From CAYRML01 sp964425485 (GTDB lineage: Bacteria; Bacillota; Dehalobacteriia; UBA4068), in assembly GCA_964425485.1 (NCBI GenBank), contig CAYRML010000005.1:1-39058 (forward strand): a stretch of 39,058 nt of DNA, given 5' to 3'. Both the position numbers and the translations under genes were made by a program. Below, piece after piece: positions 24,059 to 32,180 of this stretch; the stretch's first letter is position 1; each line of letters opens with the position of its first letter. The notes below the pieces were generated by a model, which saw only the letters and a list, made by a program, of their open reading frames with translations, made no database searches and was not told the origin of the DNA.

Positions 24059-24985
24059 ATGCTTTTTACCTATAATACCATCGACGATAAGCTTATTTGC
24101 AGCAATGATATTTCCAAGGGCTGTTGGATTAATTTGATCAATCCCACAGAACCAGAAATCCAAGCCGTGGCTCTTCAAACCGGTTTGGATTACGATTTCC
24201 TCAAATATCCTCTGGACGATGAAGAAATCCCACGTATAGAAGTAGAAGAAGACCAGGTTATGATCATCTTTAATATCCCTATCATCGAGGATGGGGAAGT
24301 TATATACGATACCATACCTCTCGGCATCATTTTAAATGATGACTATATCGTTACTGTTTGCCTGGAAGATGCCGATTTATTACAAGAATTTACTTCCAGC
24401 CGCATCAAAGGCTGGGCTACATTTAAAAAGACCCGCTTTATTTTCCAGCTCTTGCATCGCAAGACCACACTTTTTCTCAAATACCTGCGCGATATACATC
24501 GCCGCAACAGCGAAATAGAAAATACACTGCGTCAATCAATGAAAAACAAACAACTGATACATCTGCTGAATTTGCAAAAGAGTCTGGTTTATTTCAGCAC
24601 AGCATTGAGGGCCAATGCCAAGGTCATGGAGCGGCTGTTGCGCAGCAAGGCCATCAAGATGTATGAAGAAGACGAGGATTTGCTGGAAGATGTGATCATC
24701 GAAAATCGTCAGGCTATTGAAATGGCTGATGTGTACAGCAACATTTCTTCCAGCACCATGAGCGCTTTTGCCTCTCTCATTTCCAATAATTTGAATATGG
24801 TCATGCGTTTCTTGACGGCTATCACTATTATTCTGGCCATACCGACTATGCTGGCCAGCTTCTGGGGCATGAATGTTCCGGTACCTCTATCGGACAGCCC
24901 TCTTGGGTTTACGATTATCATCATAGCGGCAGTCTGCGCTTGTTTGATCGCCGTACGATTACTGATGAAAAGGGATCTGTTTTAA
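24059..24985 (+). CDS. corA: CorA-family divalent cation (Mg2+/Co2+) channel
   Basis: Homopentameric inner-membrane channel for Mg2+ and related ions, 308 aa. The large N-terminal cytoplasmic domain ends in long helices (residues about 130-245, rich in Glu/Lys/Arg). TM1 leads into FWGMNVPVP, the GMN selectivity motif of the family, followed by a short outside loop with acidic residues and TM2, then a basic end (KRDLF). The Shine-Dalgarno AAGGAGGG is 8 nt from ATG 24059. The gene has its own promoter, leader ORF and terminator, and is a single-gene unit. The family can also carry Co2+ or Ni2+, and specificity is not readable here. Confidence 0.93.
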   Translation: MLFTYNTIDDKLICSNDISKGCWINLINPTEPEIQAVALQTGLDYDFLKYPLDDEEIPRIEVEEDQVMIIFNIPIIEDGEVIYDTIPLGIILNDDYIVTVCLEDADLLQEFTSSRIKGWATFKKTRFIFQLLHRKTTLFLKYLRDIHRRNSEIENTLRQSMKNKQLIHLLNLQKSLVYFSTALRANAKVMERLLRSKAIKMYEEDEDLLEDVIIENRQAIEMADVYSNISSSTMSAFASLISNNLNMVMRFLTAITIILAIPTMLASFWGMNVPVPLSDSPLGFTIIIIAAVCACLIAVRLLMKRDLF

Positions 24986-24986
24986 A

Positions 24987-25016
24987 AAAAGACTGAGCAA
25001 GCTCAGCCTTTTTTTT
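24987..25016 (+). terminator. terminator of corA
   Basis: CTGAG (24993-24997), loop CAAG, CTCAG (25002-25006), flanked by AAAG/CTTT pairs, then a run of T. A near-copy of this hairpin occurs at 26525-26548. Confidence 0.88.
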
Positions 25017-25057
25017 ATGCATTATTGTATTATAGATAGAAAAATATTAGGCTAATC

Positions 25058-26380
25058 TTATTGCAATTCAGCAGAGAGTGTCGCCAATACTTTTTGATAA
25101 CCATGCAAAGTCCTGCGCCAATTAGCTAAACAATGTCGCCCCTGCTCTGTGATATCATAAAGTCCCTCAGTATTATTAATAATAAAACCCTTCTTCTCCA
25201 TGGCTTTTAAATAACGATAAATACCGCTAGGATCCGGCGGCATATCACGCAAAGTGGCAAAATTGGACATTTGCTTAATTAATTGATAACCATTGCTGGG
25301 GTTTTTGCAGAGCAAAGATAAGATGATCGGCTGGACAAATTTTTCAAGATTCTTGCCCGTACAAGCACAGCCTTGCGGTGGTGAGGAAGCATTATCTTTT
25401 TTTAAACAAGCCGGCTGATAACCCGCATCGGTCAACAGCTGTTTAGCCCGCTCCATATTAGTATTTGCCCAATCCGTGACAAAATACTGGGCATCACGAG
25501 GGATAGCCCCCGCTTCCACCACCATCACATTGGCGCCGCTGGTCAGCGCTTCGGCGGAAACAGGGTGGACGCAGATATCTTTGATGATATCACCCCCGGA
25601 AAGCCTCAGTACGGCTGTAATCTGCGCCAAACGGCTCTCGTCAATGATAGGGGCATCACCTAACGGAGTGCCTTTGACCGGCACTCTGGCCATAGTGCCG
25701 CCAATTGCCGCCCGAAAGCGCAAAGTGTTAATGAAACAGTCCGCTATCTCTTCATTGGAATGCTCGATACCAAGCGGTTCCACCAAGCTGATCAAAGCCA
25801 ATGGCGAGCGATATATACTATCCATGGTGGCCATTCTTATCTGCGGATCAAATGGCGTATCTAGGCCTTCGCGCAGACGCAGCGCATGATATACGCCAAA
25901 TACGCCAGCATCAAACATGCGCTCCGCTGTTACCAGATCAAATTCCCCTACATTTAAGATCATTTTATAATTGCCGGGAACTGCCGCTTCGATGCGGGCA
26001 ACCTGCTCAATCAGACTATCGATACTATAAAATTGCGTAGTGCGCAAAACGATATATGTAGCCCCGCCCTCCACATAGGCCTTAACACGCTTGATGACAT
26101 CTTCATCAGCAAATATATGTTTTTTTTTGATCAGATCCCACTCGGCACCAAAAGAGCAAAATTTGCAGTTCATTGGACAACTATCATAGTCCATGCCAAT
26201 GGCACTCCAAATATAAGCCAAATTATTGCTTTTTTGCCTGGCCACATCGCGTGCCGCTTGGCGCAAATAAGCATCATCGGAGCTTTTAAGCGGGACGGAA
26301 AGTAAGGAAACTATCTGATCTTTACTTAATGCTATGCCCTGCAAACATTTTTCTTTGGCAATATCAATAGCCTTTTTCAT
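25058..26380 (-). CDS. radical SAM protein (biotin-synthase-related) fused to a PadR-type HTH domain
   Basis: Two-domain protein of 440 aa. The N-terminal 330 residues form a radical SAM enzyme: the [4Fe-4S] motif CxxxCxxC is C68-PMN-C72-KF-C75, in a BioB/HmdB-like context (IGMDYDSCPMNCKFCSFG), with later barrel strands such as TYIVLRTTQFYS and YKMILNVGEFDLVTAERM. A short Cys-containing linker (GCACTGKN, about 337-344) leads to a PadR-family winged helix (about 345-440): ILSLLCKNPSNGYQLIKQM, SGIYRYLKAMEKKGFI, YDITEQGRHCLANW. Known radical SAM enzymes cleave SAM to a 5'-deoxyadenosyl radical; PadR domains bind DNA and often sense small molecules. Substrate and role are unknown. Start ATG 26380. 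It has its own strong promoter and is the only gene of its unit. Confidence 0.85.
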   Translation of the reverse strand: MKKAIDIAKEKCLQGIALSKDQIVSLLSVPLKSSDDAYLRQAARDVARQKSNNLAYIWSAIGMDYDSCPMNCKFCSFGAEWDLIKKKHIFADEDVIKRVKAYVEGGATYIVLRTTQFYSIDSLIEQVARIEAAVPGNYKMILNVGEFDLVTAERMFDAGVFGVYHALRLREGLDTPFDPQIRMATMDSIYRSPLALISLVEPLGIEHSNEEIADCFINTLRFRAAIGGTMARVPVKGTPLGDAPIIDESRLAQITAVLRLSGGDIIKDICVHPVSAEALTSGANVMVVEAGAIPRDAQYFVTDWANTNMERAKQLLTDAGYQPACLKKDNASSPPQGCACTGKNLEKFVQPIILSLLCKNPSNGYQLIKQMSNFATLRDMPPDPSGIYRYLKAMEKKGFIINNTEGLYDITEQGRHCLANWRRTLHGYQKVLATLSAELQ

Positions 26381-26462
26381 GATTTTATAAAACTTCCTCT
26401 AAAATATTACGGGCAGAAGCCTTTTTGCCTAAATTGATTTCCCATAATTAAATAAAATTTAC

Positions 26463-26475
26463 TAGATCATATCTA
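26463..26475. promoter_or_regulatory. dyad at the start site of the radical SAM-PadR gene
   Basis: TAGAT-CAT-ATCTA, a perfect 5-3-5 inverted repeat, lies about +4 to +16 from the predicted transcription start. A protein bound there would block initiation. The encoded PadR domain is the natural candidate for autoregulation; this is inference from position. Confidence 0.4.
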
Positions 26476-26485
26476 ATATATTTTC

Positions 26486-26514
26486 AGTATAAAGAAAAGG
26501 CCGTTTTTTGTCAA
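26486..26514 (-). promoter_or_regulatory. strong promoter of the radical SAM-PadR gene
   Basis: On the minus strand TTGACA (26514-26509), exactly 17 nt, TATACT (26491-26486). The 5' untranslated region would be about 100 nt. It contains a small GGCA/TGCC hairpin but no riboswitch that I recognise. The 174-bp gap to ispE holds this promoter, the dyad at 26463 and the ispE hairpin. Confidence 0.8.
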
Positions 26515-26524
26515 CAAATACCTC

Positions 26525-26548
26525 AAAGGATGAGTAAGCTCAGCCTTT
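26525..26548 (-). terminator. hairpin after ispE
   Basis: AAAGGATGAG (26525-26534), loop TAAG, CTCAGCCTTT (26539-26548), one mismatch. It follows the ispE stop, but the T-run is stronger in the plus direction, so termination for ispE may be weak. It resembles the corA terminator in sequence. Confidence 0.55.
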
Positions 26549-26554
26549 TATTTT

Positions 26555-27388
26555 TTATAAAGTATAATATACTTCCGCAAAAGGCCAAATCGAAGATAAT
26601 CTGTCCCTTACTATCAAGGCAGCTTGCTCATCAGAGGCCAAGCCAAAAACTGTGGGGCCGCTACCCGACATCAGCGGATAGAGTCCGCAAGCGGCCAGTT
26701 CAAACTTGATCTTTTTGATCTGTGCATATTTCTGAGCCGTAACCGTTTCCAGTACATTGGTCAAAAGGGGGCCAATATACTGGGGCTCGCCAAACAACAA
26801 AGCATCAATCAAGGATTGAATATGAGGATGTTTTTTTACTTTTTTTAAGGAAAATTCTTTATAGACCTCAGCCGTGGAAACTGGCAATCCGGGATTAACT
26901 AGCAATAGATATTGTCTGCTCAATGGCGGCAGGGGAGAAAGAATTTCGCCTATACCCTCCGCAACGGCGGCGCCTTCAAGCAAAAAGAACGGCACATCGG
27001 AACCCAGCTCCAGGGCAAATCGTCCCAGCTGATTATGGTCTAAGCCCAAGCCAAACATCTGATCGGCTCCCTTTAAGACCGCAGCGGCATCGGAAGAACC
27101 CCCGCCCAAGCCGGCGGCTACGGGGATTTTCTTTTCTATTTTAATCGCTAAATGCTGCTTTAGACCTAACTCTTGCTTTAAAAGCAGCCAGGCTTTTAAA
27201 GCAAGATTTCGCTCATCAAGAGGCAAGCCGGCATCACAAATTATACTATCCTGCTCCGCCTCTTCCAGCTCTATAATATCAGCTAAAGAGATCTGCTGCA
27301 TTATCATCTGCACAAGATGATAACCATCGGAACGCTTGCCTACTATATCCAAAGACCAATTGATTTTAGCCGGTGCTTGCATAATCAT
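26555..27388 (-). CDS. ispE: 4-diphosphocytidyl-2-C-methyl-D-erythritol kinase
   Basis: GHMP kinase of the MEP isoprenoid pathway; phosphorylates CDP-methylerythritol. 277 aa, cytoplasmic. Seen: APAKINWSLDIVGKRSDGYH at the N terminus (catalytic Lys and His region), the ATP-binding PVAAGLGGGSSDAAAVL near residue 95, LGSDVPFFL, and the C-terminal LMSGSGPTVFGL. The ATG is 7 nt after GGAGGG and only 3 nt after the nadE stop, so the two are cotranscribed and probably coupled. In many Clostridia ispE lies near spoVG and glmU; here it is about 3 kb away, across corA and the radical SAM gene. Confidence 0.96.
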   Translation of the reverse strand: MIMQAPAKINWSLDIVGKRSDGYHLVQMIMQQISLADIIELEEAEQDSIICDAGLPLDERNLALKAWLLLKQELGLKQHLAIKIEKKIPVAAGLGGGSSDAAAVLKGADQMFGLGLDHNQLGRFALELGSDVPFFLLEGAAVAEGIGEILSPLPPLSRQYLLLVNPGLPVSTAEVYKEFSLKKVKKHPHIQSLIDALLFGEPQYIGPLLTNVLETVTAQKYAQIKKIKFELAACGLYPLMSGSGPTVFGLASDEQAALIVRDRLSSIWPFAEVYYTL

Positions 27389-27391
27389 TTG

Positions 27392-29131
27392 CTATCCCTC
27401 CTGTTCCAACTGTTCTTTCAGCTGCCAAAAGCGGCGGCTTAAATATGGCGCGGCCTGCACCTCTCCTTTGCCATCACCGAACGGATATGCAGAAAGGGCC
27501 AACAGCGGCGGACCTTGCAGCCTTTTAGCCGTGCCTGTACGGCGATACATTTTCCACCAGTATACCAAATCAGCTACAAATCGATCGCTGCCGGCAAAAT
27601 ATTCGCTGACAATACCTTTTTGGCAACCGATATTTTCTTCCAGCGAACCATCACTATACCATGCTAAAATATCAGCCGGGTTTATCTTTTTTTCCACAAA
27701 TGCCCGCAAAAGATAATCATGATAAGGATAAAGTAGGGGATCTCCTTTGCCTTCCTCCACGGCCTGATTGGTTGAAAGCTCGGCTGAAGGACGAAGGGAT
27801 GCGATAGAGCCTAAATAATCAGCTGCCTTGGGGAAAACTTTTTGAGCGAAGGAAGCCGCCTCATAGACCTCATGCTTCCATAAATCAGCCATGACGGCAA
27901 AAGCCCCCGCCAAATCACCATAAAATGTGGCATAGCCCACCGTCAATTCCGCTTTATTGCTATTGCAGGTAAAAATAGCATTCCAGGCGGCGGCAGCAGC
28001 AGCCAGAATGCGAGCTGAGCGATCCCTGGCCTGGATATTTTCTCCCACCGCCGGGCTGATGGTAAGCTTCCAATTTTCGCCGTCGGGAGCACTGATAATG
28101 GTTTCATTAAATTGCCTGAGAGTGGCCTGCCAGGATTCTTCTATAGGCATGATAGCATAATGTGTTTTCAAAGCTTTGGCCAATTCGCCGGAAAGATTTT
28201 TCGTGATATCGCTGTTATAGCGGCTGGGCATATTGATCAAAAGCACATTATCGCCGCCCAAAGCCTCCGTATAAAAGCAGGCGGCTAAGGCGGAATCGAT
28301 TCCTCCGGAAAGACCAATCACAGCCTTGGAGGCCCCGATGGAATCCATAAAATTTTTCACAGCGCAGACACAGGCTTTATAGATTAATTCACCTTGTGGT
28401 AATACGGGCGCTATTTGCGGTTCACTATAACAACCGACAGTGAACAAAGGTGTGCCCAATATTTGATAACCTTTGGTATCATATAAAGCGCTGCCGCCGG
28501 GACAAAGCCAATATGTTTTACCACTGCTGACTAAAGTACAACTATTGACAAAGATATAATGACAGCCATATTTTTTTACCACCGCCCTATGATCAAAACT
28601 TTCCTGTAAATCCAGCGGCGTTTGTGCCAGATTAAAAATCATATCAACATAGTTAGCAGTTATCGGCAGCTCTCTTTTTTGCCAATCACCGAGCAAAAAT
28701 GCCACTCGATAGACATTACCGCCTACCCGAATAGATGCGGTTTGCCCATTTTTGGCTTGTTCCGACGTAAAAAATTGGTCGCCGCTCGGAAAGGAAGCAG
28801 GAGCTACAAATGAAGGCAAACATTGCAAAAGCCCATCATGGGCCCAATAACAGGCTTGTCTTAATCGCCCATTTTCATAAGAGATATTGCCGAATATTAT
28901 ACCAATGCCTTGTGACTTTTCAGCCAGCTTGTCCCCCCAATAAAGGCAATCATCTATAAATCCTATATCCAGCCAATTATCACCCGGCTGTGCGCCAGAA
29001 ATTGCCAATTGTGGCAGAACCACAATATCCGCCTGTTGCTTTTTGGCCTCTTGCACCATCTCCACGGCTTTTTGGAAATTACCCTCCGGATCAGCAGACG
29101 TCACGGCCATTTGTCCCAAAGCGATTTTCAT
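27392..29131 (-). CDS. nadE: NAD synthetase with a degenerate glutaminase (nitrilase) domain
   Basis: Makes NAD from deamido-NAD and ATP. 579 aa in the two-domain, glutamine-dependent architecture. The C-terminal synthetase looks intact: P-loop LSGGIDSALAA, NIQARDRSARILAA, NKAELTVGYATFYGDLAGAF. The N-terminal nitrilase-like domain has the fold signature but not the triad: Glu is Gln41 (VVLPQLAISG), Lys is Leu102 (LLQCLPSF) and the Cys of the usual ICEDxW is Leu147 (AFLLGDW). It should therefore not hydrolyse glutamine, and ammonia is the probable nitrogen source. GTG 29140 opens the ORF, but ATG 29131 is 8 nt after GGGGAG and begins the family sequence MKIALGQMAV. In an operon with a patatin gene and ispE. 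Confidence 0.93.
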   Translation of the reverse strand: MKIALGQMAVTSADPEGNFQKAVEMVQEAKKQQADIVVLPQLAISGAQPGDNWLDIGFIDDCLYWGDKLAEKSQGIGIIFGNISYENGRLRQACYWAHDGLLQCLPSFVAPASFPSGDQFFTSEQAKNGQTASIRVGGNVYRVAFLLGDWQKRELPITANYVDMIFNLAQTPLDLQESFDHRAVVKKYGCHYIFVNSCTLVSSGKTYWLCPGGSALYDTKGYQILGTPLFTVGCYSEPQIAPVLPQGELIYKACVCAVKNFMDSIGASKAVIGLSGGIDSALAACFYTEALGGDNVLLINMPSRYNSDITKNLSGELAKALKTHYAIMPIEESWQATLRQFNETIISAPDGENWKLTISPAVGENIQARDRSARILAAAAAAWNAIFTCNSNKAELTVGYATFYGDLAGAFAVMADLWKHEVYEAASFAQKVFPKAADYLGSIASLRPSAELSTNQAVEEGKGDPLLYPYHDYLLRAFVEKKINPADILAWYSDGSLEENIGCQKGIVSEYFAGSDRFVADLVYWWKMYRRTGTAKRLQGPPLLALSAYPFGDGKGEVQAAPYLSRRFWQLKEQLEQEG

Positions 29132-29136
29132 TTGAA

Positions 29137-29949
29137 TCACTCCCCATTTAGTTGCCTGGTCTTTTTCTCGATCACAGCAACTATTTCTTCTATATTTTCA
29201 AGAGCACATTGTTCACCCATGAGGTAACATTCTTTACTCTTCTTCTTGTTGAAAAAAGCAATAGATTGGTTTATGGGCCTTAAAATAATATCCGCATCCA
29301 TTTTTTGGTTATGATAAGCCATAACCTCTATAGAACGAACAATAATGTCGAACATATTCTTAGGCTCGTCATGGTCTTTATGGTGCAGATCAATGGCTAT
29401 AACGATATCTGCGCCCATTTGTCGGACAATATCGGAAGGGCAATTATCTAGCAAATAACCATCGGCCAAAAGCATATCTTCATATTTGATAGGCATTATA
29501 GCCCCCGGTAAAGACGAGGATGCGCGTACTAATCTGGCAATATTGCCGGTACTGAAAACCTTTTTCTGCCAGGAAATCAGATCAACAGCCACAATGCGCA
29601 AGGGCATGTCAAGATCCTCAATATTGCGGTTTTCCGTACAAACCCTGACCAGCTCTTCATATTTATTACCAGGCATAAGCCCGGTTCTGCCCGGTCTGAC
29701 TTTCAGCAAATCATCCAGAGAAATATAGCAAAATAATTCATGTATATTATTAGCGGTATAACCGGCTGCATACAAAGAGGCGATGAAAGATCCTGCAGAA
29801 GTGCCTGCCACCATATGAATAGGGATCTGATGTTCTTCAAAAACTTTCAATGCACCTACATGAGCAGCTCCCTTTATACCGCCGCCGCCGAAAGCCACAC
29901 CTATTTTGGGCAATATCCTCTCTCCGCCAGCATCTGTAAAAACAGGCAT
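29137..29949 (-). CDS. patatin-like phospholipase (RssA/YlbK type)
   Basis: Serine acyl hydrolase of 270 aa. Seen: the oxyanion-hole loop GVAFGGGGIKGAAHVG, nucleophile GTSAGS, and the catalytic Asp in LLADGYLLDN, giving the Ser-Asp dyad of the patatin family. No signal peptide, so probably cytoplasmic or membrane-associated. The ORF opens at 29985, but ATG 29949 directly follows GAGGTGG and is preferred. The natural substrate of bacterial members is mostly unknown (phospholipid or acyl esters). It ends 5 bp before nadE, and its stop is embedded in the nadE Shine-Dalgarno region, so the pair is cotranscribed; no metabolic link to NAD is obvious. Confidence 0.92.
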   Translation of the reverse strand: MPVFTDAGGERILPKIGVAFGGGGIKGAAHVGALKVFEEHQIPIHMVAGTSAGSFIASLYAAGYTANNIHELFCYISLDDLLKVRPGRTGLMPGNKYEELVRVCTENRNIEDLDMPLRIVAVDLISWQKKVFSTGNIARLVRASSSLPGAIMPIKYEDMLLADGYLLDNCPSDIVRQMGADIVIAIDLHHKDHDEPKNMFDIIVRSIEVMAYHNQKMDADIILRPINQSIAFFNKKKSKECYLMGEQCALENIEEIVAVIEKKTRQLNGE

Positions 29950-29983
29950 AATACCACCTCTGTACTGGATTGATGAATGAATC

Positions 29984-30012
29984 AAATGCCTGCCTTTTGT
30001 TGGCAGGCATTT
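29984..30012 (-). terminator. terminator after dapL
   Basis: AAATGCCTGCC (29984-29994), a 7-nt loop and GGCAGGCATTT (30002-30012) form a perfect 11-bp stem. The following minus-strand bases (GATTCATTC) are a poor T-run, and I see no strong promoter before the patatin gene, so partial readthrough from dapFL may drive patatin-nadE-ispE. Confidence 0.7.
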
Positions 30013-30055
30013 ATCTGTATAAGATATTGTAACCGCAAAAAATGTTTTATATTAA

Positions 30056-31231
30056 TCAAAAAGAAATCCCGGTTAAAACTTTTTTCATTCTGGCAATGGC
30101 TTCTTTCATCCGGTCTTCTTCAACAGTCAAAGTAGAACGGAAATAACCTTCGCCGCAAGCACCATAACCATTGCCCGGCGTAATAATGACACCGGCTTTA
30201 TCAAGGATAAACTCAGCAAAAGAAGCAGATGTATATCCTTTCGGTACAGGCGCCCAAACATAAAATGTAGCTTTGGGCAGAGGCAACTGCCAGCCCATAT
30301 CATTTAGACCGCCAACCAAAATATCCCGGCGGGCGGCATAGATACCGCGCGAAGTCGCCACTATATCATCAGGATGGTTAAGTCCAGCCATGCCCGCATA
30401 TTGTACAGCTTGAAAAGCACCGGAATCCACATTGGATTTATAACAGGCCAAAGCCGCCACCGCCTCGGCATTACCAGCTATCCAAGCAACACGCCAACCG
30501 GTCATATTGAAAGGTTTGGAACAAGAATTAAATTCTACGGCCACTTCTTTGGCGCCAGGCACCTGCAAAATGCTGGGAGCCTCATAACCGTCATAAGTCA
30601 TTTCGCTGTAAGCATTGTCAAAGCAAAGCAATATATCATATTTTTTGGCAAAAGCCACTGCTTTTTCCAAAAAGGCCATGTCCGCTATCGCACCAGTAGG
30701 ATTATTAGGATAATTTAGCCACATTATCTTCGTTTTTTTAAGTATATCGGCGGGGATAGCATCAAGATCGGGCAAAAAACCTTTTTGCGGATTCAAAGGC
30801 ATATAATAAGGCTCGCCGCCGGCCAACATGGTAGCTGTGCCGTAAACCGGATAAGCCGGATCAGGTACAAGGACGATGTCGCCGGGATCCACATAACAGT
30901 AATGGATATTGGCTATGCCTTCTTTGGAACCAATCAAAGAACAAATTTCCGTTTTGGCATCCAAATCAACATCAAAGCGCCTTTTATACCAATTGGCAAC
31001 AGCCTGTCGATAAGACAACATGCCCGCGGAGGAAGGATATTGATGATTTTCCGTATTGGATAACTGGCCGATCATAGCGTCGATAACAAATTGCGGAGTA
31101 GGCATATCGGGATCACCAATACCCAAGCTGATAATATCAACGCCAGCCTCTTTGGCCTCAGCGATTTTCTGTTCAATACGCGCGAACAAATATGGTGGGA
31201 TTTTTTGCATCCTGGCAGCTTTTGCTTTCAT
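30056..31231 (-). CDS. dapL: LL-diaminopimelate aminotransferase (DapL-type class I/II aminotransferase)
   Basis: PLP enzyme converting tetrahydrodipicolinate directly to LL-diaminopimelate, the short route to lysine and peptidoglycan. 391 aa. Seen: IISLGIGDPDMPTP and HQYPSSAGMLSYRQAVANWY at the N terminus, NYPNNPTGA, the Asp/Tyr pair in FDNAYSEM, the PLP-binding Lys in NSCSKPFNMTGWRVAW, and YFRSTLTVEEDR at the C-terminal end. DapL cannot be told from close aminotransferases by motifs alone, but dapF, the next enzyme of the pathway, lies directly upstream (28 bp), which supports the call. RBS GGAGG. Confidence 0.88.
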   Translation of the reverse strand: MKAKAARMQKIPPYLFARIEQKIAEAKEAGVDIISLGIGDPDMPTPQFVIDAMIGQLSNTENHQYPSSAGMLSYRQAVANWYKRRFDVDLDAKTEICSLIGSKEGIANIHYCYVDPGDIVLVPDPAYPVYGTATMLAGGEPYYMPLNPQKGFLPDLDAIPADILKKTKIMWLNYPNNPTGAIADMAFLEKAVAFAKKYDILLCFDNAYSEMTYDGYEAPSILQVPGAKEVAVEFNSCSKPFNMTGWRVAWIAGNAEAVAALACYKSNVDSGAFQAVQYAGMAGLNHPDDIVATSRGIYAARRDILVGGLNDMGWQLPLPKATFYVWAPVPKGYTSASFAEFILDKAGVIITPGNGYGACGEGYFRSTLTVEEDRMKEAIARMKKVLTGISF

Positions 31232-31259
31232 AAATACCTCCTACATACATTAAAAAATT

Positions 31260-32105
31260 TTATCTAAAATCCTCAGGATCATAGTCACCCTGAAAAACGG
31301 TAGCGGCAGGGCCAATCATTGTAATGCTGTTATCCTCATGCCAATTTATAATCAGCGAGCCGTGGGTTAAAACCACTTCCACATCTTCCCCCTTGGGGCA
31401 AAAACCATTGAGCACGGCAGCCACCGTGGCAGCGCAAGCGCCAGTGCCACAAGCCAAAGTTTCCCCACAGCCTCTTTCCCAGACTCGCATGCGGATCTTA
31501 TTTCTGCCTAATGGCTGTACAAATTCCACATTGGTTTTGGCCGGGAAAATATCATGTGTTTCAATTTGTGGGCCTAAAGTTGTCACAGGATAATTGAGCA
31601 CATCCTCCACAAATAACACACAATGAGGATTGCCCATGGATACCAAAGTCAAATTATAAGCCTTATGTCCAACTATGATGGGCACATTGACTATCATAGG
31701 CGCTTCGACAGCGGCCGGAATATCCTTGGTGGCAAGCTTTGGTCGGCCCATATCCACCTTGACCAGGTTATTGGCCTCATCAACGATTTGCGCTTTGACC
31801 AAGCCGGCCAAAGTGGCAAAAGGCACTACGGATTTATTACTGATACCTTCTTTTTTGGCAAAGATAGCGGCGCAACGAATACCATTACCGCACATTTCGG
31901 CCCGACTGCCGTCCGCATTATAAATATCGAAATTAGCATCCGCTTCAGTGGATTGGCTCAAAATCAATAAGCCGTCGGCGCCAATACCCAGTTGCCGATG
32001 ACAAACAGCTTTGGCCAAAGCAGAGATATCTTCAGTCAGCTTTTCCTTAAACCCATTTATTATGACAAAATCGTTGCCTAGGCCATGCATCTTGGTAAAA
32101 TGCAT
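31260..32105 (-). CDS. dapF: diaminopimelate epimerase
   Basis: Converts LL-DAP to meso-DAP with two active-site cysteines; cytoplasmic, 281 aa. Seen: MHFTKMHGLGNDFVIING at the N terminus, the first catalytic Cys in EMCGNGIRCAA, the second in ETLACGTGACAAT, and NPHCVLFV between them. ATG behind GAGGTGAGG. It has its own promoter and is followed by dapL, so meso-DAP formation from tetrahydrodipicolinate is encoded by this pair. Confidence 0.97.
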   Translation of the reverse strand: MHFTKMHGLGNDFVIINGFKEKLTEDISALAKAVCHRQLGIGADGLLILSQSTEADANFDIYNADGSRAEMCGNGIRCAAIFAKKEGISNKSVVPFATLAGLVKAQIVDEANNLVKVDMGRPKLATKDIPAAVEAPMIVNVPIIVGHKAYNLTLVSMGNPHCVLFVEDVLNYPVTTLGPQIETHDIFPAKTNVEFVQPLGRNKIRMRVWERGCGETLACGTGACAATVAAVLNGFCPKGEDVEVVLTHGSLIINWHEDNSITMIGPAATVFQGDYDPEDFR

Positions 32106-32143
32106 ACCCTCACCTCATTTCGGGGCTTTATTTGTTATAGTAT

Positions 32144-32173
32144 ATCATACCATAATTAATAGATATTCTTCAA
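32144..32173 (-). promoter_or_regulatory. promoter of dapF-dapL
   Basis: On the minus strand TTGAAG (32173-32168), 18 nt, TATGAT (32149-32144) preceded by TGG, so an extended -10. The start would be near 32137, about 30 nt before the dapF ATG. Confidence 0.6.
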
Positions 32174-32180
32174 GCGATTG

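Noticed and set aside
23940..24137. 65-codon GTG-start ORF overlapping the corA start in another frame
   Set aside because: Its GTG lies inside the ribosome binding site of the 30-codon ORF, it has no Shine-Dalgarno of its own, and it runs into the corA coding sequence out of frame.
29950..29985. N-terminal extension of the patatin protein
   Set aside because: The extra 12 codons overlap the region after the dapL terminator and contain the ribosome binding site of the ATG at 29949.
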